NCBI GenBank assembly: GCA_030433005.1
Contig: JAUILQ010000052.1
Coordinates: 1 to 39,685 of the forward strand
Length of the DNA stretch: 39,685 bases
Source: Alphaproteobacteria bacterium
GTDB lineage: Bacteria; Pseudomonadota; Alphaproteobacteria; Kiloniellales; DSM-21159
Direction of reading: 5' to 3'
Part shown: piece after piece, positions 8,710 through 19,473 of the stretch
Numbering within the stretch: position 1 is the first letter of the stretch
Layout: the number at the start of each line of letters is the position of its first letter
Made by a program: the position numbers and the translations under genes
The notes under the pieces: model-generated
Databases searched by the model: none
What the model saw: only the letters and a program-made list of their open reading frames with translations
Told to the model about the DNA's origin: nothing

Positions 8710-9052
8710 GGCCCGCGAGCCTGGCGGCGGGAGCGAGGCCGGCGGGACGCTGCGCTTCACCTTCGACGGCCGCGAGATGACCGGCCGCGCCGGCGACAGC
8801 GTCGCCGCCGCCCTGCTCGCCGGCGGCGTGCTGCGCTTCCGCGACAGCGCCGTGGCGGGCGCGCCGCGCGGCCCCTTCTGCCTGATGGGCGTCTGCTTCG
8901 AGTGCCTGGTCGAGATCGACGGCCAGGGCAACTGCCAGGCCTGCATGGTGCCGCTGGCCGAGGGCATGACGGTGCGCAGCCAGAGCGGCGGGCCCCAGGT
9001 CGTGGCACCGGCCGCCGGCCGTCGCGCACCGGGCCAGGGGGAGACCACCTGA
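8687..9052 (+). CDS. (2Fe-2S)-binding protein, HcnA/OoxA N-terminal-like
   Basis: This small ferredoxin-like subunit has 121 residues. Cysteines in CLMGVCFEC (65, 70, 73) followed by NCQAC (83 and 86) fit a plant-type C-x4-C-x2-C-x(n)-C 2Fe-2S site, with C86 the likelier fourth ligand. HcnA and its homologues carry electrons between the flavins of the amine dehydrogenase complex and the acceptor. A perfect AGGAGG (8677-8682) stands four bases before the ATG, within the upstream gene. The stop overlaps the next start in TGATG (9050-9054). The C-terminal ~20 residues are low-complexity. The order DAO, 2Fe-2S, FAD differs from hcnABC, where the DAO subunit comes last. Confidence 0.9.
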   Translation: MLTRIRSEAREPGGGSEAGGTLRFTFDGREMTGRAGDSVAAALLAGGVLRFRDSAVAGAPRGPFCLMGVCFECLVEIDGQGNCQACMVPLAEGMTVRSQSGGPQVVAPAAGRRAPGQGETT

Positions 9053-10431
9053 TGCGCTGCGACCTCGCCGTGATCGGCGCCGGCCCGGCCGGCCTCGCCG
9101 CCGCGACCCGGGCCGCCGAAGCCGGGCTGTCGGTCGAGCTGTTCGACGAGCAGCCGGCGCCCGGCGGCCAGATCTACCGCGCGATCGAGAGCGTGCCGGC
9201 GCCGCGCCGCGAGCTGCTCGGCCCCGACTACGCCGCCGGCGCCGCGCTCGCCTCGGCCTTCCGCGCCTCGGGCGCCGGCTACCACCCCGGCGCGCTGGTC
9301 TGGAACGTCGACGCCACGCTCGCCGTCGACTTCAGCCGGGACGGCCGCTCGCGCCAGTGCCGCGCCCGCGCGGTGGTGGTCGCGACCGGCGCGATCGAAC
9401 GGCCGACGCCGCTGCCCGGCTGGACCCTGCCCGGCGTGACCGGCGCCGGCGCCCTGCAGATCCTGCTCAAGGCCCAGGGCCTGGTGCCGAGCGAGCCGGT
9501 CGTGCTGGCGGGCAGCGGGCCGCTGCTGCTGCTGCTCGCCGACCAGCTGACCCGCGCCGGCGCGCCGCCCAAGGCGGTGGTCGAGACGGTTCCGCGCGGC
9601 CGCCTGCTGGCGGCGGCGAAGCACCTGCCCGCGGCGCTGCGCGCGCCGGGCTATCTCGCCAAGGGCCTGAAGATGCTGCGCGCGCTCAAGGCCGCCGGCG
9701 TGCCGCTGCATCGCGGCGCGACCGACCTGGCGATCGAGGGCGGCGAGCGGGCCGAGGCCCTGAGCTTCACCGCCGGCGGCCGGCGCCATCGGCTCGAGGC
9801 CGGCCTGATCGCGCTGCACCAGGGCGTCGTCCCGAACCAGCAGGTGACCCGCCTGCTGCGCTGCGCGCACCGCTGGAGCGGCAGCCAGCGCTGCTTCCTG
9901 CCGGTGCTCGACGACTGGTGCGAGAGCAGCGTCGAGGGCGTCTTCGTCGCCGGCGACGGCGCCGGCATCGGCGGCGCCGCCTCGGCGGCCCTGCGCGGCC
10001 GGCTTGCCGCCCTGGGCGCGCTGCGCCGACTGCGGGGCGATGTGGCCGAGGACGAGGCCGCCGGCCTGCGCCGGGATCTGGCCCGCGACGGCGCCGTGCG
10101 TCCCCTGCTCGAAGCGCTCTACGCGCCCTCGGAGCAGGTCTTGGCGCCGGCCGACGACACGCTCGTCTGCCGCTGCGAGGAGGTCACCGCCGGCCAGCTG
10201 CGCCAGTCGGTGGCGCTGGGCTGCCCGGGGCCGAACCAGGCGAAGTCCTTCCTGCGCTGCGGCATGGGGCCCTGCCAGGGCCGCTTCTGCGGCCTCGCGG
10301 TCACCGAGATCATCGCGGCGGCGCGCGGCGAGCCGCAGCAGGAGATCGACTACTACCGCATCCGCCCGCCGCTCAAGCCGCTGCCGCTCGCCGAGCTCGC
10401 CGCCTTCGAGGCCGACGAGGACGCGGCCTAG
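9052..10431 (+). CDS. NAD(P)/FAD-dependent oxidoreductase with C-terminal BFD-type [2Fe-2S] domain (HcnB/OoxA-like)
   Basis: This is a 459-residue flavoprotein. The N-terminal dinucleotide-binding motif is DLAVIGAGPAGLAAATRAAE (GAGPAG, residues 9-14), followed by the GGQIYRAIE segment characteristic of HcnB/OoxA proteins. A second nucleotide-binding region begins near PVVLAGSGPLLLLLADQL. The FAD-closing motif is GVFVAGDGAGIGGAASA. The C-terminal cysteine cluster CRCEEVTAGQL, then RCGMGPCQGRFCG, is a BFD-like 2Fe-2S binding site. It is coupled to the 2Fe-2S gene by a one-base overlap. The likely role is the second flavin and electron-relay subunit of the amine dehydrogenase complex. The family assignment is strong; the physiological acceptor is not visible. 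Confidence 0.9.
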   Translation: MRCDLAVIGAGPAGLAAATRAAEAGLSVELFDEQPAPGGQIYRAIESVPAPRRELLGPDYAAGAALASAFRASGAGYHPGALVWNVDATLAVDFSRDGRSRQCRARAVVVATGAIERPTPLPGWTLPGVTGAGALQILLKAQGLVPSEPVVLAGSGPLLLLLADQLTRAGAPPKAVVETVPRGRLLAAAKHLPAALRAPGYLAKGLKMLRALKAAGVPLHRGATDLAIEGGERAEALSFTAGGRRHRLEAGLIALHQGVVPNQQVTRLLRCAHRWSGSQRCFLPVLDDWCESSVEGVFVAGDGAGIGGAASAALRGRLAALGALRRLRGDVAEDEAAGLRRDLARDGAVRPLLEALYAPSEQVLAPADDTLVCRCEEVTAGQLRQSVALGCPGPNQAKSFLRCGMGPCQGRFCGLAVTEIIAAARGEPQQEIDYYRIRPPLKPLPLAELAAFEADEDAA

Positions 10432-10469
10432 GGCGATGGCGAGGAGCGCGCTGCCGTGACCGCCGTCCC

Positions 10470-11609
10470 ATGACTCCGCTGGCGCGCGCCGACGTCGCCG
10501 TGCTCGGCGGCGGCATCCACGGCTGCTCGGCGGCGCTGCACTGCGCTCTGCGCGGCCTCTCCGTCGTCGTCGTCGAGAAGGATTCCGTCGCCCGCCACGC
10601 CTCGGGCGTCAACGCCGGGGGCGTGCGTCGGCTCGGCCGCCATCCGGCCGAGATCCCGATCTCCGACTACTCCATGAAGCTCTGGCGCAACATCGCCGAG
10701 CTGGTCGACGACGACTGCGGCTTCCAGCGCGCGCCGCAGATCAAGGTCGCCGAGAGCGACGCGGAGCTGGAAAGCCTGGCCGAGCGCGCCCGGATGGTGC
10801 GCGGCCTCGGCTTCGAGCACGAGGAGCTGCTCGACCGCGCCCGGCTGCGCGAGCTGCTGCCGGCGGTCGCCGGGCACTGCGTCGGCGGCCTCGCCTCGAT
10901 GGACGACGGCTTCGCGATTCCCTACGTCACGACCTTCGCCTTCCAGCGCAAGGCACAGTCCCTGGGCGTCCGCTTCTTCGAGCAGACCCGTGCGCTCGAC
11001 CTGCAGCGGGACGGCACGGCCTGGCGGCTGGAGACCGACCGCGGCGCGGTGGAGGCCGAGACCCTCGTCAACTGCGGCGGCGCCTGGGGCAACCTGGTGG
11101 CGGCACGGCTGGGCGAGCCTGCGCCGGTCGAGGCGATCGCGCCGATGATGCTGGTGACCGCCCGGCTGCCCGCCTTCTGCACGGCCGTCGTGGGCGCCAC
11201 CGGCCGGCCGCTGTCGTTCAAGCAGATGCCCAACGGCACGGTGGTCATCGGCGGCGGCCGACGCGGCGTCGCCGACCCGGCAACCGACCGCAGCGACCTG
11301 CGCTTCGCCGAGCTGCGCCTGACCGCGCAGACCGCCGCCGAGGTCTTCCCGATCATGGCCGGCGCCACGATCGTGCGCGGCTGGGCCGGCATCGAGGGCC
11401 GCATGCCCGACGACATCCCGGTGATCGGTCCCTCGACTCGGGCCGAGCGGGTATTCCACGCCTTCGGCTTCTCGGCCCACGGCTTTCAGCTCGGGCCCGG
11501 CGTCGGGGCGATCCTCGCCGAGCTGGTCGCGACCGGCGCCACCCAGGCACCGATCGCCCCCTTTTCGATCGGTCGCTTCGCCGCCCCGGGCGGTCAGGCG
11601 GCCGGCTGA
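10470..11609 (+). CDS. FAD-dependent oxidoreductase, DAO family (sarcosine oxidase beta/SoxB-like)
   Basis: This is a second DAO-superfamily flavoprotein in the same operon, 379 residues. The Rossmann motif DVAVLGGGIHGCSAALHCA places GGGIHG at residues 13-18. It is followed by RHASGVNAGGVRRLGRHPAE, which resembles SoxB and related glycine/sarcosine oxidases. The C-terminal part has WAGIEGRMPDDIPVIGPS and AFGFSAHGFQLGPGVG, the conserved FAD-closing segment. It differs clearly from the other DAO gene at 7573, so this is not a simple duplication. The two may be alternative catalytic partners for one HcnA/HcnB pair, or act on successive intermediates. The start at 10470 is chosen because the Rossmann fold begins immediately after it, although the frame is open upstream. 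Confidence 0.87.
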   Translation: MTPLARADVAVLGGGIHGCSAALHCALRGLSVVVVEKDSVARHASGVNAGGVRRLGRHPAEIPISDYSMKLWRNIAELVDDDCGFQRAPQIKVAESDAELESLAERARMVRGLGFEHEELLDRARLRELLPAVAGHCVGGLASMDDGFAIPYVTTFAFQRKAQSLGVRFFEQTRALDLQRDGTAWRLETDRGAVEAETLVNCGGAWGNLVAARLGEPAPVEAIAPMMLVTARLPAFCTAVVGATGRPLSFKQMPNGTVVIGGGRRGVADPATDRSDLRFAELRLTAQTAAEVFPIMAGATIVRGWAGIEGRMPDDIPVIGPSTRAERVFHAFGFSAHGFQLGPGVGAILAELVATGATQAPIAPFSIGRFAAPGGQAAG

Positions 11610-11647
11610 CCCTTTCCCATCAACAAGCAGATCCCAGGAGACAGCCC

Positions 11648-11992
11648 ATGGCCAAGCGTCACCAGCAGACCCCGATCTTCCACCGCGTCGTCGAGCACGG
11701 CGACGTGCTCTACTTCTCCGGCGTCGTCGCCGACGACGTCTCGCAGGACATGAAGGGCCAGACCGCGCAGATCTGCCAGAAGCTCGACAAGCTGCTCGGC
11801 GAGGTCGGCAGCTCGAAGGACAAGCTGCTGACCGCGACCCTCTTCGTCACCGACATGTCCCAGAAGCCGGGCATGAACGAGGCCTGGACCGCCTGGATCC
11901 CGGCTGAGTCCCTGCCGACCCGCGCGACCCTGGGCGTCGCCGACCTGGGCAAGGACGTGCTCATCGAGGTGGTGATCAGCGCCCACCGGTAA
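11648..11992 (+). CDS. RidA-family imine/enamine deaminase
   Basis: This 114-residue protein of the YjgF/YER057c/UK114 family hydrolyses reactive imines and enamines to keto acids plus ammonia. The catalytic arginine (R92 in PTRATLGV) and the acidic residue 15 positions later (E107 in LIEVVISA) keep the order and spacing of R105 and E120 of E. coli RidA. The protein is likely an active, cytosolic trimer. The ATG follows AGGAG (11636-11640) with seven bases between. It closes an operon whose flavoenzymes would release imines, which makes product clean-up its likely job. A palindromic repeat pair follows the stop codon. Confidence 0.92.
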   Translation: MAKRHQQTPIFHRVVEHGDVLYFSGVVADDVSQDMKGQTAQICQKLDKLLGEVGSSKDKLLTATLFVTDMSQKPGMNEAWTAWIPAESLPTRATLGVADLGKDVLIEVVISAHR

Positions 11993-11996
11993 CGGC

Positions 11997-12051
11997 AACC
12001 TCTCCCGCTCGCGGGAGAGGTCGAAACCGCGGCAGCGGTTTCGGGTGAGGG
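11997..12051 (+). repeat. Palindromic intergenic repeat, copy A
   Basis: This unit of about 55 bases contains two hairpins: CCTCTCCC to GGGAGAGG at 11999-12020 and CGAAACCG to CGGTTTCG at 12022-12043. A GGTGAGGG tail closes the unit. It is the same element as 12102-12154 in opposite orientation. It follows the RidA stop and may serve as a transcription end for the oxidase operon. Confidence 0.85.
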
Positions 12052-12101
12052 CCCCGCTCGGCCGGTGCGATCCTTGACGTAGGTCGCGCGGCTGCGGCCA
12101 A

Positions 12102-12154
12102 CCCTCACCCGGATCGGCTGCGCCGATCCGACCTCTCCCCGGCGGGGAGAGGTT
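12102..12154 (-). repeat. Palindromic intergenic repeat, copy B (inverted)
   Basis: Read on the minus strand, this has the same AACCTCTCC start, hairpin, second hairpin and GGTGAGGG end as copy A. The second stem here is CGGATCGG to CCGATCCG instead of CGAAACCG to CGGTTTCG. Both arms have changed together. The outer 50 bases are also the 3' coding end of the DUF421 gene fragment. Confidence 0.85.
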
Positions 12155-12659
12155 GGTCACGCACGTAGCGCAGCGTCTCCACCTCGCCCTGCTGCGGCCG
12201 GCCGACGACGCTGAAGGAGCCGTCGGTCTCCAGCACCACGGCGGCGACCGCGGCCAGCTCGCCGTGGCCGGCCGCGCGCACGGCGGCCAGGACCTCCTCG
12301 CGGGTCACGCGCTCACGGCGCAGCGCCGCCTCGAGGAAGCGGCCGTCGTAGAACAGCAGGCTCGGCTCGGCCTTGACCAGGTCCTGGAAGCGCGGCGAGC
12401 GCACCGACAGCCAGGCGACGGCGTACTGCAGCCCGCACAGCAGCGCGAAGGCGAGCAGCCCCTCGCTGAGCGAGACGCTGCTGCTCAGCAGCACCGTGGC
12501 CAGGGTCGAGCCCAGCGCCACGGTGACGATCAGGTCGAAGGCGTTCATCTTCGACAGCGTGCGCTTGCCGGTCGTGCGCAGCAGCAGGATCAGGCCGGCT
12601 TAGGCACAGGCCCCGACGACCAGGATGCGCAGCAGGTCGTGCCAGGAATCGAAGAACAA
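12105..12659 (-). pseudogene. DUF421/YetF-like membrane protein, interrupted by a nonsense codon
   Basis: Read from a TTG at 12659 (AGAGAGAG nine bases before it), the frame gives LFFDSWHDLLRILVVGACA, then TAA at 12600-12602, then AGLILLLRTTGKRTLSKMNAFDLIVTVALGSTLATVLL. This is the normal N terminus of DUF421 (YetF) proteins. The stop replaces a codon that is probably Tyr (TAC) in AYAGL, a one-base change. A 147-residue fragment can still start at the internal ATG (12548), but it lacks the first helix and has no clear ribosome-binding site. The end of the frame (QPLPAGERSDRRSRSG) is read from repeat copy B. The function of the family is poorly known, and YetF is a Bacillus sporulation-related membrane protein. 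A sequencing error at 12600 would restore the gene. Confidence 0.78.
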
Positions 12660-12729
12660 GGATGTGCGCTCTCTCTGTTGCCGCCGTGCCACGGCAACGT
12701 CGGCGCGCGGGCCCGGGGTCCATCGGCCG

Positions 12730-12759
12730 GTGACGGCGCGTCCCGCGCGCGCCTATGAT
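12730..12759 (+). promoter_or_regulatory. Putative sigma-70 promoter for PEP carboxylase gene
   Basis: GTGACG at 12730-12735 and TATGAT at 12754-12759 are separated by 18 bases, giving a good -10 and a fair -35. Transcription would start near 12766, downstream of the ATG at 12755 and upstream of the ATG at 12794. This supports the latter as the ppc start. Confidence 0.55.
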
Positions 12760-12793
12760 TGCTGCAGCGCACACAAACCGAGCGGATCGTGCG

Positions 12794-15631
<2,838 letters not shown>

Positions 15632-15660
15632 GCTCGCCTGCTTCGCTCCACCGCCGTCTT

Positions 15661-15766
15661 CGTCATCCTCGCGACGGCGGGGATCCATAGGGAGTGGACG
15701 CCAACGCCCCGGGCATCCGAGCCAAGTGGACCGTCACTATGGATCCCTGCCGTCGCGAGAATGACG
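15661..15766. repeat. REP-like inverted repeat pair at convergent ppc/kinase junction
   Basis: Arms of 30 bases at 15661-15690 and 15737-15766 are inverted with two mismatches, separated by 46 bases. Each arm is itself partly palindromic around CGCGACGGCG. The element is the same family as 28467-28572, with about 24 of 28 positions shared. The right arm encodes the last codons of the kinase gene. It may act as a bidirectional terminator. Confidence 0.85.
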
Positions 15767-16276
15767 GAGGGAGCGCGCCGCCGCGATGCGCTCGGCGGCA
15801 GCCTCGGCGCTCAGCTCGGCGGTGTCGAGCAGCATGCGCTCGCCCTGCCAGGGCTCGTAGGCGCGGGATTCGACGGCGGCCCAGTCGGGCAGGCGCTGGC
15901 CGGGCAGGTCGGCGCGGCGCGCCTCGACGCGGCGGCGGTGCTCGGCGGCGTCGGAGCAGACCAGCTCGACCTCCAGGCAGGCGGCGCCGGCCTGGGCGGC
16001 GGCGTCGCGCCAGGCGGCGCGCGACAGCTCGAGCGGGTTCACCGAATCGCCGATGACCGTGCGGCCGAGCCGCAGGTTGTCGGTCGCCACCGCGAAGGCG
16101 GCGCGGTAGCCGGCGTCGGCGACGTCCTCGGGCGCCAGCACCGAGGCGCGGATCGCCTCCTCGATCGAATCGATGCGGAGATGAAGCGCGCCGAGCCGAG
16201 CCGCCAGCAGGCGTGCGACCGTCGTCTTGCCGCTGCCCGGCAGGCCGCCGAGGACGATCAGCAGCGGCGCCGCCAT
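15737..16276 (-). CDS. Small P-loop kinase / AAA-type ATP-binding protein
   Basis: This 179-residue P-loop protein resembles small-molecule kinases of the gluconokinase/zeta-toxin/chloramphenicol-phosphotransferase type. Walker A is GGLPGSGKTT (residues 10-19). LRIDSIEEAIR follows, with an Asp where such kinases bind the acceptor hydroxyl. VIGDSVNPLELSR may be the Walker B-like strand, and RRRVEARR is a likely lid arginine region. The ATG overlaps the MlrC gene stop (TGATG), so it is the last gene of the transporter operon. The last nine residues (RHSRDGRDP) and the stop are read from the REP-like repeat, so the native C terminus has probably been replaced. The substrate is unknown. An antitoxin-like partner was not seen, so a toxin role is unlikely. 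Confidence 0.8.
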   Translation of the reverse strand: MAAPLLIVLGGLPGSGKTTVARLLAARLGALHLRIDSIEEAIRASVLAPEDVADAGYRAAFAVATDNLRLGRTVIGDSVNPLELSRAAWRDAAAQAGAACLEVELVCSDAAEHRRRVEARRADLPGQRLPDWAAVESRAYEPWQGERMLLDTAELSAEAAAERIAAARSLRHSRDGRDP

Positions 16277-17766
16277 CAGCCGAAGACCGCGACCTCGAGC
16301 GGCAGCGGATCGACCGCGTCGAGCGGATGCAGCGGCCGGGCCTTGTCGAACGGCAGGTCCTGCGGCGCGAAGCGGCTGAGGCCCGGCGAGTCGACCGTGA
16401 CCGGGGTCGCCAGGCCGGCGAAGGAGAGCTTGTAGTGGTTGGCCGACTTGGCGACCAGCAGGTCGAGGTCGGCGAGCGCGATGCCGTGGCTCTCGTAGGC
16501 CTCGGGGTCCTGGATCAGGCCGGCGCGTGACGTCAGCAGCACCCGGCACGCGCCGACCGCCAGCACCGCGGTCTCGCCGAGCTCGACCGGTACGCCGGCC
16601 ATATAGGGCCCGCGGTTGACGAAGCGGCCCGGCCCGAGGCGCTCGACCCGGCCGGTCACCGGCAGAGGGGCGAAGCCGGGCGACAGCCGTCCGCCGACGC
16701 TCAGCGAGATCTCGGCGCCCTCTCCGGCCGCCCGGCAGCGCGCCACCGACTCGGGATCGACGATCGGCAGGGCGGCGCGCAGCTGCGGCGCGCGCGCCAG
16801 CAGCGCCGCCAGGATCGCGGGCGAATCGCCCGGCGCGCCGGCGAGCACTCGGTCGCCCTGGTCGCCGAGCACGAAGGGCCGCGCGTCGGGCTCGTCGAGC
16901 GCGCGCGCCAGCGCTGCCGCCACCGAGGGCAGCGTCTCGACGAAGGCGTCGCGCTGCGCCCAGAGCGCCCCGGCGATCTCGCGCACCGCCGCCTCGGCCG
17001 CCGCGCGGTCGCCGTCGGCGGTCGCCAGCACGCCCTGCCCCGCCCCAGGCGCGTCGACGAAGGGATTGACGTTGGTGATCGAGAGGTCGCGCAGCGCCGG
17101 CCTCTCCTCGATCAGCGCGCGGGCCCGGGCGTGCAGCTGGGCCAGCGGCCCGCGGTCGGTCTCGTCGTTGCCGCGGGTCAGGAAGGGCAGCTTGGCGAAG
17201 GCGCGGACCGGGGTCAGCCGGCCGGACAGGCGCTCGAGCAGCAGCGCCATGGCCCTGTCGCCGGTCTCGGCCATGTCGGCGTGGGGATTGGTCTTGTAGG
17301 CGACCGGCAGGTCGGCGGCCGCGACCACCGCCGCGGTCAGGTCGGCATGCAGGTCGAGCGCGACGGCGACCGGCACGTCGGGGCCCACGACCGCACGCAG
17401 CGCGGCCAGGAGGTCGCCCTCGGGGTCGTCGCGCGCCGTGGTCAGCAGCGCGCCGTGCAGCTCCAGGCAGACGGCGTCGGGCCGCTCGCGCCGCGCGGTC
17501 TCCAGGAAGCCGGCCAGGAACTCGGCGAACAGCGTCTCCTCGACCGGCCCGCCGGGACGCGCCCGGGCGGCCAGCACCGGCAGCCAGGCGACGCCGGCCG
17601 CCGCGCCGCGCCGCAGGATGCCGCCGAGCGCCGAGCCGGCGTCGCGGTTGGCCTCGAGCAGCGCCGCGCCGCGCTCCACGGCGAAGTCCGCTTCACCGGT
17701 CGGCGTCGGATTGAAGGAGTGCGATTCCTGCCAGAGCTGGCCGACCAGGATGCGCGGCCGGCTCAT
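16276..17766 (-). CDS. M81-family metallopeptidase (MlrC-like)
   Basis: This 496-residue protein belongs to the MlrC family, named for microcystinase C, which cleaves small linear peptides using zinc. Candidate metal ligands are E14 (QESHSFNP), H104 (LELHGALL), D138 and H140 (ALDLHADLT) and H162 (TNPHADM). The spacing between the last four (34, 2 and 22 residues) agrees with what is known of MlrC. No signal peptide is present, so it should act in the cytoplasm on imported substrate. It overlaps the ATPase gene by ATGA and is followed by the kinase gene. A role in hydrolysing a peptide or amide brought in by the adjacent importer is a reasonable inference. Microcystin degradation is not implied. 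Confidence 0.9.
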   Translation of the reverse strand: MSRPRILVGQLWQESHSFNPTPTGEADFAVERGAALLEANRDAGSALGGILRRGAAAGVAWLPVLAARARPGGPVEETLFAEFLAGFLETARRERPDAVCLELHGALLTTARDDPEGDLLAALRAVVGPDVPVAVALDLHADLTAAVVAAADLPVAYKTNPHADMAETGDRAMALLLERLSGRLTPVRAFAKLPFLTRGNDETDRGPLAQLHARARALIEERPALRDLSITNVNPFVDAPGAGQGVLATADGDRAAAEAAVREIAGALWAQRDAFVETLPSVAAALARALDEPDARPFVLGDQGDRVLAGAPGDSPAILAALLARAPQLRAALPIVDPESVARCRAAGEGAEISLSVGGRLSPGFAPLPVTGRVERLGPGRFVNRGPYMAGVPVELGETAVLAVGACRVLLTSRAGLIQDPEAYESHGIALADLDLLVAKSANHYKLSFAGLATPVTVDSPGLSRFAPQDLPFDKARPLHPLDAVDPLPLEVAVFG

Positions 17767-19460
17767 CGCGCCGGGGCGCCGCCGCTCTGGCCGCCATGAG
17801 CCTGCTGCAGCGCCACCTCAGGGATCGACCAGTCGCGGCCCGGCACGGCGCTCAGCAGCGCCTTGGTGTACTCGTGCTGGGGGTTGTTGAAGACCTCGTG
17901 GGTGCGGCCGTACTCGACGATCTCGCCGAGCCGCATCACCGCCATGCGGTCGCAGATCTGGGCCGCGACGCGCAGGTCGTGGGTGATGAACAGCATTGCC
18001 AGGTTGAGCCGCTTCTTGATGTCGTCGAGCAGGTCCAGGACCTGGGCCTGCACCGAGACGTCGAGCGCCGAGACCGGCTCGTCGGCGACCAGCAGCTCCG
18101 GCTCCAGCGCGAGCGCCCGGGCGATGCCGATGCGCTGGCGCTGGCCGCCGGAGAACTCGTGGGGATAGCGGTCGAGCGCGCCGGCGCCGAGCCCGACCAG
18201 CTCGAGCAGTTCCTTCGCGCGGGCCATCGCCTCCTCCTCCGGGACGCCGTTGGCCCGCGGCCCCTGGGCGACGATGCGGCCGACCTTCTGGCGCGGGTTG
18301 AGCGAGGCGTAGGGGTCCTGGAAGACCATCTGGATGTGCTTGCGCTGGGCGCGCAGCGCCTCGCCCTTGAGGCTGGCGAAGTCGAGCTCTCGGAAGCGGA
18401 TGTGGCCGCCGTCGGTGTCGAGCAGGCGCACCAGGCAGCGGCCCACCGTCGACTTGCCGGAGCCGCTCTCGCCGACCAGGCCCAGGGTCTCGCCGCGCCG
18501 GATGTCGAAGGTGATGTCCTTGGCGGCGGCGACCTCGCGCTTCTTGGCGAAGAGGCCGCGCGAGGTGACGTAGGTCTTCCGCAGGCCCTCGACGTTGAGC
18601 AGGATCTCGCCGGCCGGCGCCGGCCGCTCGGGCGGCGCGAACTGCGGCACCGCGCCGATCAGGCGGCGGGTGTAGTCGTGCTTCGGGTCGTTCAGCACCT
18701 CGTCGGCGGTGCCCAGCTCGACGATCCTGCCGGTCTGCATGACCGCGACGCGGTCGGCGATCTCGGCGACCACGCCGAAGTCGTGGGTGATGAACATCAC
18801 GCCCATGTTGCGCGATTCCTGGAGCTTGCGGATCAGCTCCAGGATCTGCGCCTGGGTGGTGACGTCGAGCGCGGTGGTCGGCTCGTCGGCGATCAGCATC
18901 GCCGGCTCAAGCGCCAGGGCCATGGCGATCATGACGCGCTGGCGCTGCCCGCCGGACAGCCGGAAGGGATAGGTGTCGATCAGGATCTCGGGATCCGGCA
19001 GGCCGACGTCGTCGAGCAGCTTGAGGATCAGCCGGCGCCGCTCCTTGCGGTCGATCTGGCCGTGGGCGTCGAAGACCTCGCCGATCTGCTTGCCGACCGT
19101 CATCAGCGGGTTCAGGGCGGTCATCGGCTCCTGGAAGATCATGCCGACCCGGCTGCCGCGCAGCTTGCGCAGCGCCGACTCGCTCTGGGTCAGCAGGTCG
19201 CTGCCCTCGAAGCGGATCGACCCGGCGACGGGACGGACATGCGGCTTCGGCAGCAGCCCCATGATCGCGTTCGCGGTCATCGACTTGCCGGAGCCGGACT
19301 CGCCGACGACGCAGAGGATCTCGTTGCGGTTCAGCGTGAAGGAGATGTCCTCGACCGCGTGGGCCCGCTCGGCGCCCTGCGGCAGCGCGATCGAAAGACC
19401 CTCGACCTCGAGCAGCACCTCGTCGCGCCTGCGCTCGTCCGTCTTGCCTGGCTTGGCCAT
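17763..19460 (-). CDS. Fused dual-ATPase subunit of Dpp/Opp-type ABC importer
   Basis: This 565-residue protein has two ABC domains in one chain (DppD-DppF fusion type). Domain 1 has Walker [10 protein letters not shown] (about residues 53-61), signature [15 protein letters not shown] and Walker [12 protein letters not shown]. Domain 2 has Walker [11 protein letters not shown]-loop [14 protein letters not shown], signature [15 protein letters not shown] and Walker [12 protein letters not shown]. It powers the permeases encoded just upstream on the minus strand. It differs in sequence from the other fused ATPase at 749-2449, so the two importers are separate systems. The ATG lies 13 bases after the DppC-like stop, and the stop overlaps the MlrC start. 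Confidence 0.96.
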   Translation of the reverse strand: MAKPGKTDERRRDEVLLEVEGLSIALPQGAERAHAVEDISFTLNRNEILCVVGESGSGKSMTANAIMGLLPKPHVRPVAGSIRFEGSDLLTQSESALRKLRGSRVGMIFQEPMTALNPLMTVGKQIGEVFDAHGQIDRKERRRLILKLLDDVGLPDPEILIDTYPFRLSGGQRQRVMIAMALALEPAMLIADEPTTALDVTTQAQILELIRKLQESRNMGVMFITHDFGVVAEIADRVAVMQTGRIVELGTADEVLNDPKHDYTRRLIGAVPQFAPPERPAPAGEILLNVEGLRKTYVTSRGLFAKKREVAAAKDITFDIRRGETLGLVGESGSGKSTVGRCLVRLLDTDGGHIRFRELDFASLKGEALRAQRKHIQMVFQDPYASLNPRQKVGRIVAQGPRANGVPEEEAMARAKELLELVGLGAGALDRYPHEFSGGQRQRIGIARALALEPELLVADEPVSALDVSVQAQVLDLLDDIKKRLNLAMLFITHDLRVAAQICDRMAVMRLGEIVEYGRTHEVFNNPQHEYTKALLSAVPGRDWSIPEVALQQAHGGQSGGAPAR

Positions 19461-19473
19461 CGCGCGCCCTCCC

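Noticed and set aside
7573..11609. Hydrogen cyanide synthase (hcnABC)
   Set aside because: The order differs (DAO gene first), there are two DAO genes, and the locus is fused to a PotFGHI-like importer and RidA. This fits amine catabolism, not glycine-to-cyanide conversion. Homology alone does not separate them, but the context does.
12755..12793. Upstream ATG as the PEP carboxylase start
   Set aside because: It overlaps a good -10 box, lacks a ribosome-binding site and adds residues unlike the family. ATG 12794 is better.
15737..16276. Zeta-type toxin of a toxin-antitoxin pair
   Set aside because: The P-loop fits, but no small antitoxin gene is adjacent and the gene is coupled to a catabolic operon.
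16276..17766. Microcystin degradation locus
   Set aside because: Only an MlrC-family protein is present, with no mlrA, mlrB or mlrD-like genes. The family is broad.
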